Below, in pieces: positions 48,541 to 57,689 of a stretch of DNA of 64,000 nt. Positions within the stretch are counted from its first letter, which is position 1. The number at the start of each line of letters is the position of its first letter. This DNA comes from a bacterium (GTDB lineage: Bacteria > Patescibacteriota > Patescibacteriia > 2-12-FULL-60-25), in contig JAJYXM010000016.1 of NCBI GenBank assembly GCA_021796435.1, positions 688,625-752,624 of the forward strand, given 5' to 3'. The notes under the pieces were generated by a model. It saw only the letters and a list, made by a program, of their open reading frames with translations, was not told where the DNA came from and made no database searches. The translations under genes and the position numbers were made by a program.

Positions 48541-49940
48541 TCCTCGGTCAAACCTAGGGATTTCGCGACCAAAGGGGTCAGCGGCGGCTCTATCAGCAAG
48601 GTCAGCAGGATGACCCACATGCCAAGGGCCACGATTTGTGATGCTCCGACTATCCCGGAACTGGCGACGATGACGATAAGTACGGCTGGGATGACGCCGG
48701 TCTCGCGCACGAACGAAAGGAAGAGCAGATCACGCCAGCCGAAAGTCCCGGAGCCTACGGACCAAGGCAAGGTCGAAACGAAGACGACTAGCGGACGGAT
48801 GAGGAACATGAAGACCAGCGCAGCTACGATACCGACCTTGGCGGTATGAAGAAGCAGGGATAGGGGAACCATGGCGCCCAGGAGGACGAAGATGATGGGC
48901 TTCACGAAGCCGTCGATAGTCTGCTCGAAGAAGTGATGGACCTGCTTAAGCGGTTTTTGGGCATCGAACAGAAGACCTGCGACGAAGGCCGCCAAGAAGC
49001 CGGAGCCGCCGAAGAGTCCGCCCAGCGCATACATGAGGATCGGAACCGATATGAATAGGGCTGGATCCAGGATCGCATGTCCTTGTGTAGACAGCTCTTT
49101 TTCGGCCCATTTGTTCAGGATCATGGATCCGAATATACCGAGACAGACTCCGATGAAGGCTTCCATCACCAGGGCGTCGAGCGTGGAACGTTGGACCAGC
49201 GGAAGGTAGATATGCGCCATGCCGCTGAATCCTGTAGCGGCGGCTCCGGTCACGGCGATAAGTAGGATGCGCGTCAGGATGGTCCCAGAGACGTCATTCA
49301 ACGCGCTTTCGCTGACCGCGAGATCCTTGAGGAACGGCCGCTTGAAACGCAGTTGTTTGAGGCTGGGGATGATAGCCGTCGGATCGGTCGAGCTCAATAT
49401 GCCGCCCAGCAATATCGCTGCTGGCAGTGCGATGCTCAAACCGAGAAGAGGCGAGATGTAGGCGAGGATGAAAGAGAAGATGACGGCTGTCGCGACTGTA
49501 CCGATGAGGGCAAGTACGGCTATCGGACCAAACCATTTCTTGAAATTGCCGAATGGGACCTCAATACCTCCGCCGAACAAGACGAGCGCAGCCAAGAGCT
49601 CGACCACGACGCGCACGCTATTCAGGTCATGGGTGATGACCGAAAGCGCGGGTTGGATCGCCATGCCGAAGAAGATGGCCCAGACGAAAGAAGGGATGGC
49701 GGTCAATGGGCCGAGACGATTAGTCAGGTACCCGAGGATGAAGATTATGGAGATCAGCAGGTACAACATCGATTCTCCTTCCCTAAACCAGACATCTAAA
49801 GCCGGGACAAATCTCGTGATCAGCGACAACGATACCAATCCAGTGACCAGCAGCGCATAAGCGGCCAGTGTGTTCAACAGCTTAATCTTGGCCTTACTTT
49901 TACCTCCGGTCTTCTTTTTTGATGGCATAACAGATGACAT
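48537..49940 (-). CDS. CPA1-type Na+(K+)/H+ antiporter
   Basis: 467 aa with about 12-13 membrane helices. Family motifs: G-G-I-L-S-S-T-D-P-T-A-I-I-P (helix with the STDP break) and S-E-S-A-L-N-D-V-S-G-T (ESxxND, with the ion-binding Asn-Asp). The N-terminus is basic (S-K-K-K-T-G-G-K-S-K-A-K) and no RCK/TrkA domain follows. NhaP/CPA1 members exchange Na+ or K+ for H+. With the H+-type ATP synthase here, the antiporter would link ion and proton gradients. Confidence 0.9.
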   Translation of the reverse strand: MSSVMPSKKKTGGKSKAKIKLLNTLAAYALLVTGLVSLSLITRFVPALDVWFREGESMLYLLISIIFILGYLTNRLGPLTAIPSFVWAIFFGMAIQPALSVITHDLNSVRVVVELLAALVLFGGGIEVPFGNFKKWFGPIAVLALIGTVATAVIFSFILAYISPLLGLSIALPAAILLGGILSSTDPTAIIPSLKQLRFKRPFLKDLAVSESALNDVSGTILTRILLIAVTGAAATGFSGMAHIYLPLVQRSTLDALVMEAFIGVCLGIFGSMILNKWAEKELSTQGHAILDPALFISVPILMYALGGLFGGSGFLAAFVAGLLFDAQKPLKQVHHFFEQTIDGFVKPIIFVLLGAMVPLSLLLHTAKVGIVAALVFMFLIRPLVVFVSTLPWSVGSGTFGWRDLLFLSFVRETGVIPAVLIVIVASSGIVGASQIVALGMWVILLTLLIEPPLTPLVAKSLGLTED

Positions 49941-49990
49941 TATACCATCTTAATCCATCACCGGCGTAGCGCAGAGCACCGGCGCATCAA

Positions 49991-50019
49991 CAGACAAAAC
50001 ACGAAAAATGGGTTAAACT
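49991..50019 (+). promoter_or_regulatory. Promoter of the PEBP gene, leaderless type
   Basis: CAGACA (49991-49996), 17-base spacer, TAAACT (50014-50019), then 6 bases to the ATG at 50026. Confidence 0.55.
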
Positions 50020-50025
50020 CTAGCC

Positions 50026-50586
50026 ATGTCGATCAAAGCATCGATCCTAATTATCATGCTGCCGTTTTTAGGTGCAGGCTGCATAAATCCAGCGCCATCT
50101 AGAACGACGGACTTTAATCAGCAAACCAACATAAATTCAAGCCACAGTATGGAGATATCGAGTGATGCTTTCATGAACAATCAAGCGATTCCGCGGCAAT
50201 ACACCTGCGACGGATCCGATTCAAGCCCGAATCTGGATTTCAATGGTGTGCCGACGGGTACGAAATCGCTGGTACTCATAGTCGACGACCCGGATGCGCC
50301 TGGCGGGACTTTCGATCACTGGATACTTTTCAATATACCGCCGCAAACCACAGGTATCAGTCCTGGCGGCTCTGCGGGGACAGTCGGCAAGAATTCGTTC
50401 GGCAACATCGCGTACGGAGGTCCATGCCCTCCTGATAGAGAGCACAGGTATTTCTTCAAACTTTATGCCCTTGATGCAGAACTAGCCTTGCAGACAGGAA
50501 CCTCCAAAAAGGCAGTCGAAGAAGCCATGCAGGGACACATTTTGGAACAGGCTGTATTGATGGGCACTTACGACAGACCAAGATAA
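50026..50586 (+). CDS. YbhB/YbcL-family (PEBP-like) lipoprotein
   Basis: 186 aa. Lipoprotein signal L-G-A-G-C (Cys ~22). The PEBP fold shows Y-T-C-D-G-S-D-S-S-P-N-L, L-V-L-I-V-D-D-P-D-A-P-G-G-T-F-D-H-W and G-G-P-C-P-P-D-R-E-H-R-Y-F-F-K-L-Y-A-L-D, all signatures of the phosphatidylethanolamine-binding/Raf-kinase-inhibitor-like family. Function in bacteria is undefined. The exported form may bind a small ligand at the cell surface. Confidence 0.93.
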   Translation: MSIKASILIIMLPFLGAGCINPAPSRTTDFNQQTNINSSHSMEISSDAFMNNQAIPRQYTCDGSDSSPNLDFNGVPTGTKSLVLIVDDPDAPGGTFDHWILFNIPPQTTGISPGGSAGTVGKNSFGNIAYGGPCPPDREHRYFFKLYALDAELALQTGTSKKAVEEAMQGHILEQAVLMGTYDRPR

Positions 50587-50646
50587 ACCTTACGGAACTA
50601 TTATTCTAATCTTAGAGGCTAGCCTTTGATGCGATCATAAATCAAT

Positions 50647-51966
50647 ATGAACAAACATCCGTTAACTTACGACACGACCAACATGCTGCGCGGCGCAGTG
50701 GGCATGTATGGTGCAGATAAGACCGTCTTCCGCAAATATGCGGCTAGGCTGAAGGATGCACGGAAGAACCTGGAGAAAGAATGGAAGACCGGTAAGCAGG
50801 GATGGTTAGGTTGCCCTGAAGCGTCCGAAGAAATCAAAGCGATAAACCAAACAGTCAAGAAATGCGCCAAGTTCAAGACATGCCTAGTGCTCGGCATCGG
50901 CGGATCGGATCTGGGTGCGCGAGCGGCTTACCAGGCGCTGAAAGACAAGTATACGCATAAAGAACTCGTGTTCGCAGGAGCCAACACGGATCCAGACGAA
51001 CTTCATGGGATTTTGGAGAAGCTAGACCTCAAATCGACCGTAGTGAACATCATCTCAAAATCCGGCAACACCATCGAACCGATGTCAGCTTTCCTGATAG
51101 TCAGGGAACATTTGATCAGAGTGTTGGGTAAAGCTAAATTCGCGTCTCATGTCGTAGCGACGACCGATAAGTCGACCGGCGCTTTGCGTGGACTGGCGGA
51201 TGAAGAAGGTTACATGACCTTGCCGGTTCCGGAGAATATCGGCGGAAGATTCTCGGTGCTTACGCCTGTGGGTCTTTTCCCCTTGGCTTTCGCGGGCATC
51301 GATGTCTCGAGGATGCTTTCAGGCGCAAAGATCACACGGCAAGCTTTTTTTGCCGATAAGGCTGAGCTTGATCCCATCGCACAATTCGCATTGCTCCAAT
51401 ACCTGGCAGACACGGAAAGACGTCAGAACATCCACGTCTTGATGCCTTATGCGCAAGCGTTATCCGGCATGTCGTCATGGTATCGCCAGATATGGGCGGA
51501 GAGTTTGGGCAAAAGACACTCGCTCGACGGCGAGACCGTACATGTCGGTCCGACTCCGATAGCCGCTCTTGGCGCCACGGACCAACATTCCCAGATCCAG
51601 CTGTACAATGAAGGACCGAACAACAAGACCATCACGTTCATAGAGGTAGAGAAGTTCGATCATGACCTGAAGGTCCCGACATCGATCTCAAAAATAGAAC
51701 GTCTAGCCTATGTTTCGGGCAAGACACTGCAGCAGATCATACACGCCGAAAGGAAGGCGACAGCAGAAGCATTGGCGAACAACAAGCGCCCGAACGGAAC
51801 CATCCATCTGAAGACAGTGGATCCGGCATCGATCGGCGCGCTTTTCATGTTCTTCGAGATAGCGACAGCCGTCGCCGGAAAACTGTATGGAATCAACACT
51901 TATGACCAACCTGGGGTAGAAGCGGGAAAGAATGCCATGGAGGCGATACTGAAGCGTAAGGCTTGA
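50647..51966 (+). CDS. pgi: Glucose-6-phosphate isomerase
   Basis: 439 aa. Two SIS-type halves. Motifs seen: L-G-I-G-G-S-D-L-G-A-R-A, I-S-K-S-G-N-T-I-E-P (phosphate loop), G-G-R-F-S-V-L-T-P-V-G and S-L-G-K. The C-terminal catalytic region includes H-S-Q-I-Q-L-Y-N-E-G-P and ends G-I-N-T-Y-D-Q-P-G-V-E-A-G-K, the PGI signature. It interconverts glucose-6-P and fructose-6-P in glycolysis and sugar-nucleotide supply. It is the only central-carbon gene in the window. Confidence 0.97.
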   Translation: MNKHPLTYDTTNMLRGAVGMYGADKTVFRKYAARLKDARKNLEKEWKTGKQGWLGCPEASEEIKAINQTVKKCAKFKTCLVLGIGGSDLGARAAYQALKDKYTHKELVFAGANTDPDELHGILEKLDLKSTVVNIISKSGNTIEPMSAFLIVREHLIRVLGKAKFASHVVATTDKSTGALRGLADEEGYMTLPVPENIGGRFSVLTPVGLFPLAFAGIDVSRMLSGAKITRQAFFADKAELDPIAQFALLQYLADTERRQNIHVLMPYAQALSGMSSWYRQIWAESLGKRHSLDGETVHVGPTPIAALGATDQHSQIQLYNEGPNNKTITFIEVEKFDHDLKVPTSISKIERLAYVSGKTLQQIIHAERKATAEALANNKRPNGTIHLKTVDPASIGALFMFFEIATAVAGKLYGINTYDQPGVEAGKNAMEAILKRKA

Positions 51967-52044
51967 CAGGATGCCGACGGTATTGCGCCAATCGACTGGA
52001 ACTTGCATAATATCATCAAAGAATTTATTCATTAGTCATTTTTT

Positions 52045-52380
52045 ATGCCAAGTATGCCAAGCAAGAAAACTTCCCATCTAGGTGTGGGTTTAGCCATCGG
52101 AGCCTTAGTCGGAGTCGCGGCCGGTCTGTTCGCGCAAAGCAAAAAAGGTAAGTCCATGATCAAGGACGCCGAAAAAACCGCAAAAATCCTCCAAGCCAAG
52201 ATAATGCGCGAACTGAAGGGAGCGGAGACGATAACGAAGAAACAGTACGAGGATATGGTCGATAAAGTCACGGATTACTACGTCACGACCAAGAAAGTCG
52301 CGAAAAAAGAGATTCCTGAAGTCAAGACATTCCTCTTGAACAAGTGGACTTCGGTGCAGCGAGAACTGAAGAGGAAATGA
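52045..52380 (+). CDS. YtxH-like small membrane-associated protein
   Basis: 111 aa. A short N-terminal Gly/Ala-rich membrane segment (L-G-V-G-L-A-I-G-A-L-V-G-V-A-A-G-L-F, residues ~9-27) is followed by a Lys/Glu-rich helical domain, the layout of YtxH (DUF948/apolipoprotein-like) proteins linked to stress in Firmicutes. Function is unknown. It stands alone between pgi and an orphan gene. Confidence 0.75.
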   Translation: MPSMPSKKTSHLGVGLAIGALVGVAAGLFAQSKKGKSMIKDAEKTAKILQAKIMRELKGAETITKKQYEDMVDKVTDYYVTTKKVAKKEIPEVKTFLLNKWTSVQRELKRK

Positions 52381-52416
52381 TCGGCTGGACGGCTTGATTA
52401 CGGCACAAGCCTCTCC

Positions 52417-52860
52417 ATGTCAAACACGGAATATCTAAAAAAAACCGAGGCGGATCTTTTGCCGCCAGGTTTTTTGCATGGCCACGTGATCATATTCGAG
52501 TCAGATGGCGTGAGCATCAGGACAGAAGTAGACGGTTGGCATCCTGAAACCAGGGAAGCGATCGAGATCTGCCTCAGCGAATCAGGGAACAGCATGCCAA
52601 AGCCAGGCCAGAAAAGGAAACTTTCGAGCGATGTGCTGAAGCTGGTTTACCTCAAAGACAGGAACTTGATAGATAGAGGCAAGGTCTATGTCACGAGCGC
52701 GGAACTCTATACCTGGTTCCACCAGACGACTTCCTGGTTAGCGGCGGCATGCAAACACTATGCGATCCCCGTGGAACTAAAATCCTACGGCAGCAAGACC
52801 GTGAGGCGCAGGGTCAAGAACGTCATCCGTGAAGCGAGGCGGGAGCAGAACGGGGTTTAG
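52417..52860 (+). CDS. Unrecognised 147-aa protein
   Basis: Mixed alpha/beta, soluble, no signal. The start has G-H-V-I-I-F-E-S-D-G-V-S-I-R-T-E-V-D-G-W-H-P-E-T. The second half contains Y-V-T-S-A-E-L-Y-T-W-F-H-Q-T-T-S-W-L-A-A-A-C and a very basic C-terminal helix (R-R-R-V-K-N-V-I-R-E-A-R-R-E-Q), suggesting a nucleic-acid contact. It has no marked cassette promoter. The gene is convergent with clpB. Confidence 0.6.
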   Translation: MSNTEYLKKTEADLLPPGFLHGHVIIFESDGVSIRTEVDGWHPETREAIEICLSESGNSMPKPGQKRKLSSDVLKLVYLKDRNLIDRGKVYVTSAELYTWFHQTTSWLAAACKHYAIPVELKSYGSKTVRRRVKNVIREARREQNGV

Positions 52861-52880
52861 TCATGGACGACGCGCACCGA

Positions 52881-55514
52881 TCAGCCGATGGTGATTTTGT
52901 TTTTCTGGAAATCTACGGTGACGGCGTCGCCCTCCTTTATCTTGCCTTCGACGATGCGTAGCGCCAATTCATCCATGACCTGATCCTGGATCAGGCGTTT
53001 CAGCGGACGGGCGCCATATGACGGATCATAACCTGCCTCGGCCAGATGTTTCTTGGCTTTATCGGTAAATTTAACGACGATACGCTTGTCCTTGAGGCGC
53101 GCGACCAACAGGTCGAGCTGCATATCGACGATGCGCAGCAGATCCTTCTTGGTCAGCGACTGGAACATGATCACTTCATCGATACGGTTGAGGAATTCCG
53201 GACGGAAATTGTCCTTCAACATGTCCATGATCTGCGTCCGCAGCGAAGAATCCTTGTCGGTCTTGACGCTGTCGTCGGAAAAACCTATCTCATTATTCTT
53301 GACGCCCCATTCGAGAATCTTGTCAGAGCCGATATTCGAAGTCATGATGATGACCGTATTGCGGAAAGAGACCGAGCGCCCTTTGCCGTCGGTCAAACGA
53401 CCGTCATCCAGGACCTGCAGCAACATATTGAAGACCTCGGGGTGCGCTTTCTCGACCTCATCCAACAGGACGACGGAGTAGGGTCTGCGGCGAATCTTTT
53501 CGGTCAGTTGTCCGCCTTCGTCATGTCCGATGTATCCAGGCGGCGAGCCGATCATTCGTGCGACGGTGTGGCGCTCGGAGTATTCGCTCATATCCAGACG
53601 GATGATGGCGTCCTCATCGTCGAACATCGATTCAGCCAAGGCTTTGGCCAATTCCGTCTTTCCTACGCCTGTCGGCCCAAGGAAAAGGAAGGAGCCGATC
53701 GGACGACGTTCATCACTCAACCCGGCGCGCGAACGACGCAGGGCATTAGCTACGGCTTTGACGGCCTGGTCCTGACCGACGACGCGCTTATGCAGGTCGT
53801 CCTCGAGATGCGCGAGTTTTTCAGTCTCGGAAAGCAACATCTTTGATACAGGGATACCGGTCCAGCGGGAAACGACACGAGCCACATCTTCGTCGGTGAC
53901 GGCGTTGCGCAACAGTCCACGCTCGCCCTGCATCTTCTTGAGCTTGGCTTCGCTCGAGTCAAGTTCCTTCTGGATCTGCGGCAGTTGTCCGTAACGGATC
54001 TCCGAGACTTTCTCCAGGTCTCCGCGACGTTCGGCGATTTCGGCTTCGCTCTTGAGTTTCTCGATCTTCTTCTTCAGTTCGGCGTTGGCCGTGACCACGT
54101 CTTTTTCAGCTTTCCAGGAGAGCTCCAACTCGAATGATTTTTCGCGGACTTCGGCCAAGCGCTTATCCAGATCCTTCAGCCGAAGTTTCGATTCCTTGTC
54201 TTCCTCCTTGGAGAGGGCACGTTTCTCGATCTCGAGCCGGACTATCTCGCGCTTCAGGTTATCGAGTTCGTCCGGCATGGATTCGACCTGCATCTTGAGC
54301 GCCGAGGCAGCTTCGTCGATAAGGTCCACGGCTTTATCCGGCAGGAAACGGTCGGTGATGTAACGCGAAGAGAGCTTGGCTGCCGCGACAAGCGCGTTAT
54401 CCGTGATACGGATGCCGAAATGCAGTTCGTATTTGTCCTTGATGCCGCGCAGGATGGCAATGGTGTCTTCGATCGTCGGTTCGTCCACGAAAACAGGCTG
54501 GAAACGGCGTTCCAGCGCAGGATCCTTTTCGATGTATTTCTGGTATTCCTTGAGCGTAGTCGCGCCCACGGCCCTCAATTCACCGCGAGCCAATGCCGGC
54601 TTCAACAGGTTTGAAGCATCCAAAGAACCGCCTTCGCCGGAAGCACCTGCTCCGACCAAGGTATGCAGCTCATCGATGAAAAGGATGATCTTGCCGTTGG
54701 AGCTTTCGACTTCCTTGACGACGGCTTTCAGACGCTCTTCGAATTCGCCACGGAACTTGGTCCCTGCGACCAGGGAACCGATATCGAGCGATACGACCTC
54801 GCGTTCCTTAAGCGTCTCAGGTACGTCACCGGCGACTATGCGCTGGGCCAAGCCCTCGACTATCGCCGTCTTGCCGGTACCGGCTTCACCGATCAGTACC
54901 GGGTTATTCTTCTTGCGTCGCGTCAGGACCTGCATGACGCGACGGATCTCCTCGTCACGACCGATGATCGGGTCAAGTTTTTCCTGGCGCGCCAATTCCG
55001 TCAGGTTCTTGGCGTATTTCTCCAGCACCTGATACTTAGCTTCAGGTTCTGCGCTATCGACTTTGGCCGAACCGCGCACATCTTTTAGGGCCTTGAGGAT
55101 CGAATCCGTCACGACGTCGAATTCATTCAAGATGCGGCCGGTCTCGTTCTGACCTTCGCACAGACCCAAAAGCAGATGTTCGGTCGAGATGTATTCATCC
55201 TTGAAATAACGCGCTGCACGTTCGGCAGCGACGAATGCACGGGCCGTCTCTTGGGACAACAGGATGTCGCGTAATCCGCCGCTCAAATCCTGGACTTGCG
55301 GCAATCTTTTGAGTTGCTCCTCCAAAGCACCACGCAGGGACGGGATGTCGATCTGGAGTTTCTTGAGCAAAGAGGGGACGACGCTGCCTTCCTGCGACAT
55401 CAAAGCTAATGCCAGATGTACTGGATCGAGTTGTTGGTTGCCGGAATCCAAAGCCAGCTTGTGCGCTTCCTGGATGGCCTCTTGGGATTTGGTGGTGAAG
55501 TTCTGAGGAATCAT
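52881..55514 (-). CDS. clpB: ClpB disaggregase
   Basis: 877 aa. N domain with paired helices ([17 protein letters not shown]), AAA-1 with [11 protein letters not shown] (~205) and L-F-I-D-E-L-H-T-L, and a ClpB-specific coiled-coil middle domain (~400-530). AAA-2 has [11 protein letters not shown] (~610), [11 protein letters not shown], then S-Y-G-A-R-P-L-K-R. It has no ClpP-binding I-G-F/L loop, consistent with disaggregase rather than protease partner. It works with DnaK/DnaJ/GrpE encoded at 10.7-15.2 kb. A perfect CIRCE and TTGACT promoter precede it, so HrcA controls it. Confidence 0.98.
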   Translation of the reverse strand: MIPQNFTTKSQEAIQEAHKLALDSGNQQLDPVHLALALMSQEGSVVPSLLKKLQIDIPSLRGALEEQLKRLPQVQDLSGGLRDILLSQETARAFVAAERAARYFKDEYISTEHLLLGLCEGQNETGRILNEFDVVTDSILKALKDVRGSAKVDSAEPEAKYQVLEKYAKNLTELARQEKLDPIIGRDEEIRRVMQVLTRRKKNNPVLIGEAGTGKTAIVEGLAQRIVAGDVPETLKEREVVSLDIGSLVAGTKFRGEFEERLKAVVKEVESSNGKIILFIDELHTLVGAGASGEGGSLDASNLLKPALARGELRAVGATTLKEYQKYIEKDPALERRFQPVFVDEPTIEDTIAILRGIKDKYELHFGIRITDNALVAAAKLSSRYITDRFLPDKAVDLIDEAASALKMQVESMPDELDNLKREIVRLEIEKRALSKEEDKESKLRLKDLDKRLAEVREKSFELELSWKAEKDVVTANAELKKKIEKLKSEAEIAERRGDLEKVSEIRYGQLPQIQKELDSSEAKLKKMQGERGLLRNAVTDEDVARVVSRWTGIPVSKMLLSETEKLAHLEDDLHKRVVGQDQAVKAVANALRRSRAGLSDERRPIGSFLFLGPTGVGKTELAKALAESMFDDEDAIIRLDMSEYSERHTVARMIGSPPGYIGHDEGGQLTEKIRRRPYSVVLLDEVEKAHPEVFNMLLQVLDDGRLTDGKGRSVSFRNTVIIMTSNIGSDKILEWGVKNNEIGFSDDSVKTDKDSSLRTQIMDMLKDNFRPEFLNRIDEVIMFQSLTKKDLLRIVDMQLDLLVARLKDKRIVVKFTDKAKKHLAEAGYDPSYGARPLKRLIQDQVMDELALRIVEGKIKEGDAVTVDFQKNKITIG

Positions 55515-55563
55515 AAGGTTTGATTTATTGGATAATCCGTCGATTTTCCGCGATAAATATATA

Positions 55564-55597
55564 TTAGCACTCTACAATCGAGAGTGCTAAAAGTCAA
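55564..55597 (-). promoter_or_regulatory. CIRCE operator and clpB promoter
   Basis: Perfect CIRCE, TTAGCACTC-N9-GAGTGCTAA (55564-55590), 50 bases before clpB. On the minus strand TTGACT (55597-55592), 17-base spacer and TAGAGT (55574-55569) place the -10 box inside the CIRCE, so HrcA binding would block RNA polymerase. Confidence 0.95.
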
Positions 55598-55605
55598 ACC
55601 TGCCA

Positions 55606-55632
55606 GAAAGGCCCAATTTACATCGGCCTTTC
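55606..55632 (-). terminator. Hairpin at the end of the 55618 gene
   Basis: GAAAGGCC (55606-55613) and GGCCTTTC (55625-55632) form an 8-bp stem spanning the stop codon on the minus strand. Only a short T-stretch follows, so termination is uncertain. Confidence 0.5.
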
Positions 55633-56307
55633 GATGATGAAAACCGTGTTGTACTCGAGGTATTCGATATCCATTTCGCCTTTAGCCGAATCCAGTTTCA
55701 GGTATTTGGGATAACCATCCTTGACGCAGATCGAGACTATCCTGTCGGGGTTGTTTGCGGTCTTGATCCTGACCGAATAATCCCAACAGCCGCGTTGTGC
55801 GTCCTCGTTCTTGCTGTCGACGCTCCAGGAGTCCGTATTGGATGAACTTATGCCTTGATCTCCGCTGACGGCGAGTTTCATGGTCTCGATCGTCTGCTTG
55901 GCTGTCGGACTTGATGAGATGTCTACCCAGGCGGCGTTATTGGAGCGCATGTAAAGCGAATTCTCCACCAGTACCACGTCAGTCTTCGTTTCCGGGGAAA
56001 GTTCCATCGTGCCCTGGAACCTGTTGGGCATCGCATAAGCCAAAGTACCGGTTAGGGTGCCCTGTGGGGTCGGCATCGTATATTTGACCTTGTAGGATTT
56101 GGCCTGTTTGAAATGCTCGAAGGCAGACAACAGTTCCGCTTTAGGATCGGCGGCTTTCGGCGCTTCGGTTGCCTTGACCTTCGTGTCGTTAGTGACGGCC
56201 GGGGAGGCTTGAGGCAAGACGCTCTGTTGCTCTGATTTGGACTTGAAACAGCCAGCACCCAGTAGAGCGAGCGAAACAAAAAAGAATGCTAAAAAAGATT
56301 TCTTCAT
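55618..56307 (-). CDS. Lipoprotein with LolA/LppX-like fold features, function unknown
   Basis: 229 aa. Lipobox L-G-A-G-C (Cys ~20) is followed by a Ser/Gln/Ala/Pro linker to ~60, then a beta-rich domain with repeating strands (Y-K-V-K-Y-T-M-P-T-P-Q-G-T-L-T-G-T; R-F-Q-G-T-M-E-L-S; Y-L-K-L-D-S-A-K-G-E-M-D-I-E-Y). The alternating, shallow-barrel pattern is like LolA/LppX/LprG lipid carriers, but this is by pattern only. Two Cys in the fold may form a disulphide. It is divergent from the exported protein at 56397. Confidence 0.65.
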   Translation of the reverse strand: MKKSFLAFFFVSLALLGAGCFKSKSEQQSVLPQASPAVTNDTKVKATEAPKAADPKAELLSAFEHFKQAKSYKVKYTMPTPQGTLTGTLAYAMPNRFQGTMELSPETKTDVVLVENSLYMRSNNAAWVDISSSPTAKQTIETMKLAVSGDQGISSSNTDSWSVDSKNEDAQRGCWDYSVRIKTANNPDRIVSICVKDGYPKYLKLDSAKGEMDIEYLEYNTVFIIERPM

Positions 56308-56383
56308 AATCCTGCAGGAAGCATACCAAAATTACGCACATCGGTCATGTATGCGTGTTTTGTCACAATCGGCGATATGGCCT

Positions 56384-56389
56384 TATAAT
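56384..56389 (+). promoter_or_regulatory. -10 box of the 56397 gene, leaderless type
   Basis: TATAAT 7 bases before the ATG at 56397. An alternative ATG at 56388 overlaps the box and is unlikely to be used. Confidence 0.7.
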
Positions 56390-56396
56390 GGTCGGA

Positions 56397-56993
56397 ATGA
56401 AGAGAACCATCATCACAGCGGCCATAGCTTTCATCTGCTTGTCGTGCAGCGTCGCTCCGGCGCAGGCCAAACAGCTCATCTTCAAGTCAGGTAGCCTGGA
56501 TTCTCCCGCCGAGGCTTACGTGATCAGGCATCCGACTGAAGCGACCACTTTCTTCGGGCGACTGCAAAGCAAAGATGACGTCGACTATCTCTCCGTGACG
56601 GCGGAGAAGGGGACTTCGTTAGACATCTCGCTCGACACGGTAAGGAACGACGGTGAGTTCAATCCGGTATTGATCTTCTTCGGTCCTGACCTGAGCAAAC
56701 CGGCCGAAGATCCGGTGATCGACCTCGGAAGCGAAAACGGAGCCATCATAGGCCGCGTAAACGTCGATGACAGGACATACTATCGAGATACGTACATACT
56801 CACCGACTTCTACTCCGGACCGTCGATCAAAATAAAATTGCCCAAGACCGCCACCTATGGTCTAGCCATCAGGTCACCGAACGGGAAACTGGGACGATAC
56901 AGGCTTGATGTCCACGGTGAGGACAAGCTGGCGTTGAGCGACTATCCCGATTACATCTTTAATCTGATAAAAGCTATCTTCAGGATCTATTGA
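56397..56993 (+). CDS. Exported protein of unknown function, PPC-like domain
   Basis: 198 aa from the ATG at 56397. The signal peptide (~residues 1-25) ends A-P-A-Q-A. The mature part is beta-rich: R-L-Q-S-K-D-D-V-D-Y-L-S-V-T-A-E-K-G-T-S-L-D-I-S-L, then a D-L-G-S-E-N-G segment and G-L-A-I-R-S-P-N-G-K-L-G-R-Y-R-L-D-V. It resembles bacterial pre-peptidase C-terminal (PPC) domains; no catalytic motif is present. It ends with F-I-F-R-I-Y-like aromatic residues, which might be a membrane-contact tail. It lies 4 bases before rsmI. Confidence 0.65.
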   Translation: MKRTIITAAIAFICLSCSVAPAQAKQLIFKSGSLDSPAEAYVIRHPTEATTFFGRLQSKDDVDYLSVTAEKGTSLDISLDTVRNDGEFNPVLIFFGPDLSKPAEDPVIDLGSENGAIIGRVNVDDRTYYRDTYILTDFYSGPSIKIKLPKTATYGLAIRSPNGKLGRYRLDVHGEDKLALSDYPDYIFNLIKAIFRIY

Positions 56994-56997
56994 AACT

Positions 56998-57678
56998 ATG
57001 GACGGAAAAATATTCATGGTCGCCACACCGATCGGCAATCTGCAGGACATCAGCGAACGAGCGCTGGAGACGTTAAGGTCCGTGGACGTGATAGCTTGCG
57101 AGGACACGCGCGTCACGGCCAAGCTGCTGACGTCTTACGGCATATCAAAACCGCTTTTCCTGCTGCGTGAATACACGCAGCCAGCTTCGCTGGACAGGCT
57201 GATCGAGCGGGTCAGGGCAGGCGAGAACGTGGCGTGCGTCTGTGATGCCGGTACGCCGAACATGAACGATCCGGGCGGCAGGTTGGCCAAAGCCGCTTTC
57301 GAAAATGGGTTCACGATTGTCCCGATACCGGGTCCTTCGGCGTTGACCGCAGCCATCTCGGTCTGCGGCATCGATATCCAGGACTTCAGATATTATGGAT
57401 TCGTGCCCAACAAGAAAGGCCGCAAGACCATGTTCAAGGAAATAGCCGACAGCAAAAACCCAAGTATCTACCTTGAGTCCACGCATCGCATAGATAAGAC
57501 CATGGAGCAGATGTCCGAAGTCATGGACCCGAACCGCATCATCTTCGTAGGGCGCGAGCTGACCAAGCTGCATGAGACGCTGTATCGCGGGACCTGCGCC
57601 GAGGTGATGGCTATGCTGAAGACAACCTCGACTAAAGGCGAGTTCACCATCATTGTCGGACCTAAGCCGAAAGGCTAA
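56998..57678 (+). CDS. rsmI: RsmI, 16S rRNA 2'-O-ribose C1402 methyltransferase
   Basis: 226 aa, somewhat shorter than E. coli RsmI. Tetrapyrrole-methylase-type fold with V-A-T-P-I-G-N-L-Q-D-I-S-E-R-A, A-C-E-D-T-R-V-T-A-K-L-L, V-C-D-A-G-T-P-N-M-N-D-P-G, I-P-G-P-S-A-L-T-A-A and K-G-E-F-T-I-I-V near the end. It modifies C1402 in the ribosomal P site, complementing RsmE at 47851. Confidence 0.96.
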   Translation: MDGKIFMVATPIGNLQDISERALETLRSVDVIACEDTRVTAKLLTSYGISKPLFLLREYTQPASLDRLIERVRAGENVACVCDAGTPNMNDPGGRLAKAAFENGFTIVPIPGPSALTAAISVCGIDIQDFRYYGFVPNKKGRKTMFKEIADSKNPSIYLESTHRIDKTMEQMSEVMDPNRIIFVGRELTKLHETLYRGTCAEVMAMLKTTSTKGEFTIIVGPKPKG

Positions 57679-57689
57679 AATATAGCCAT

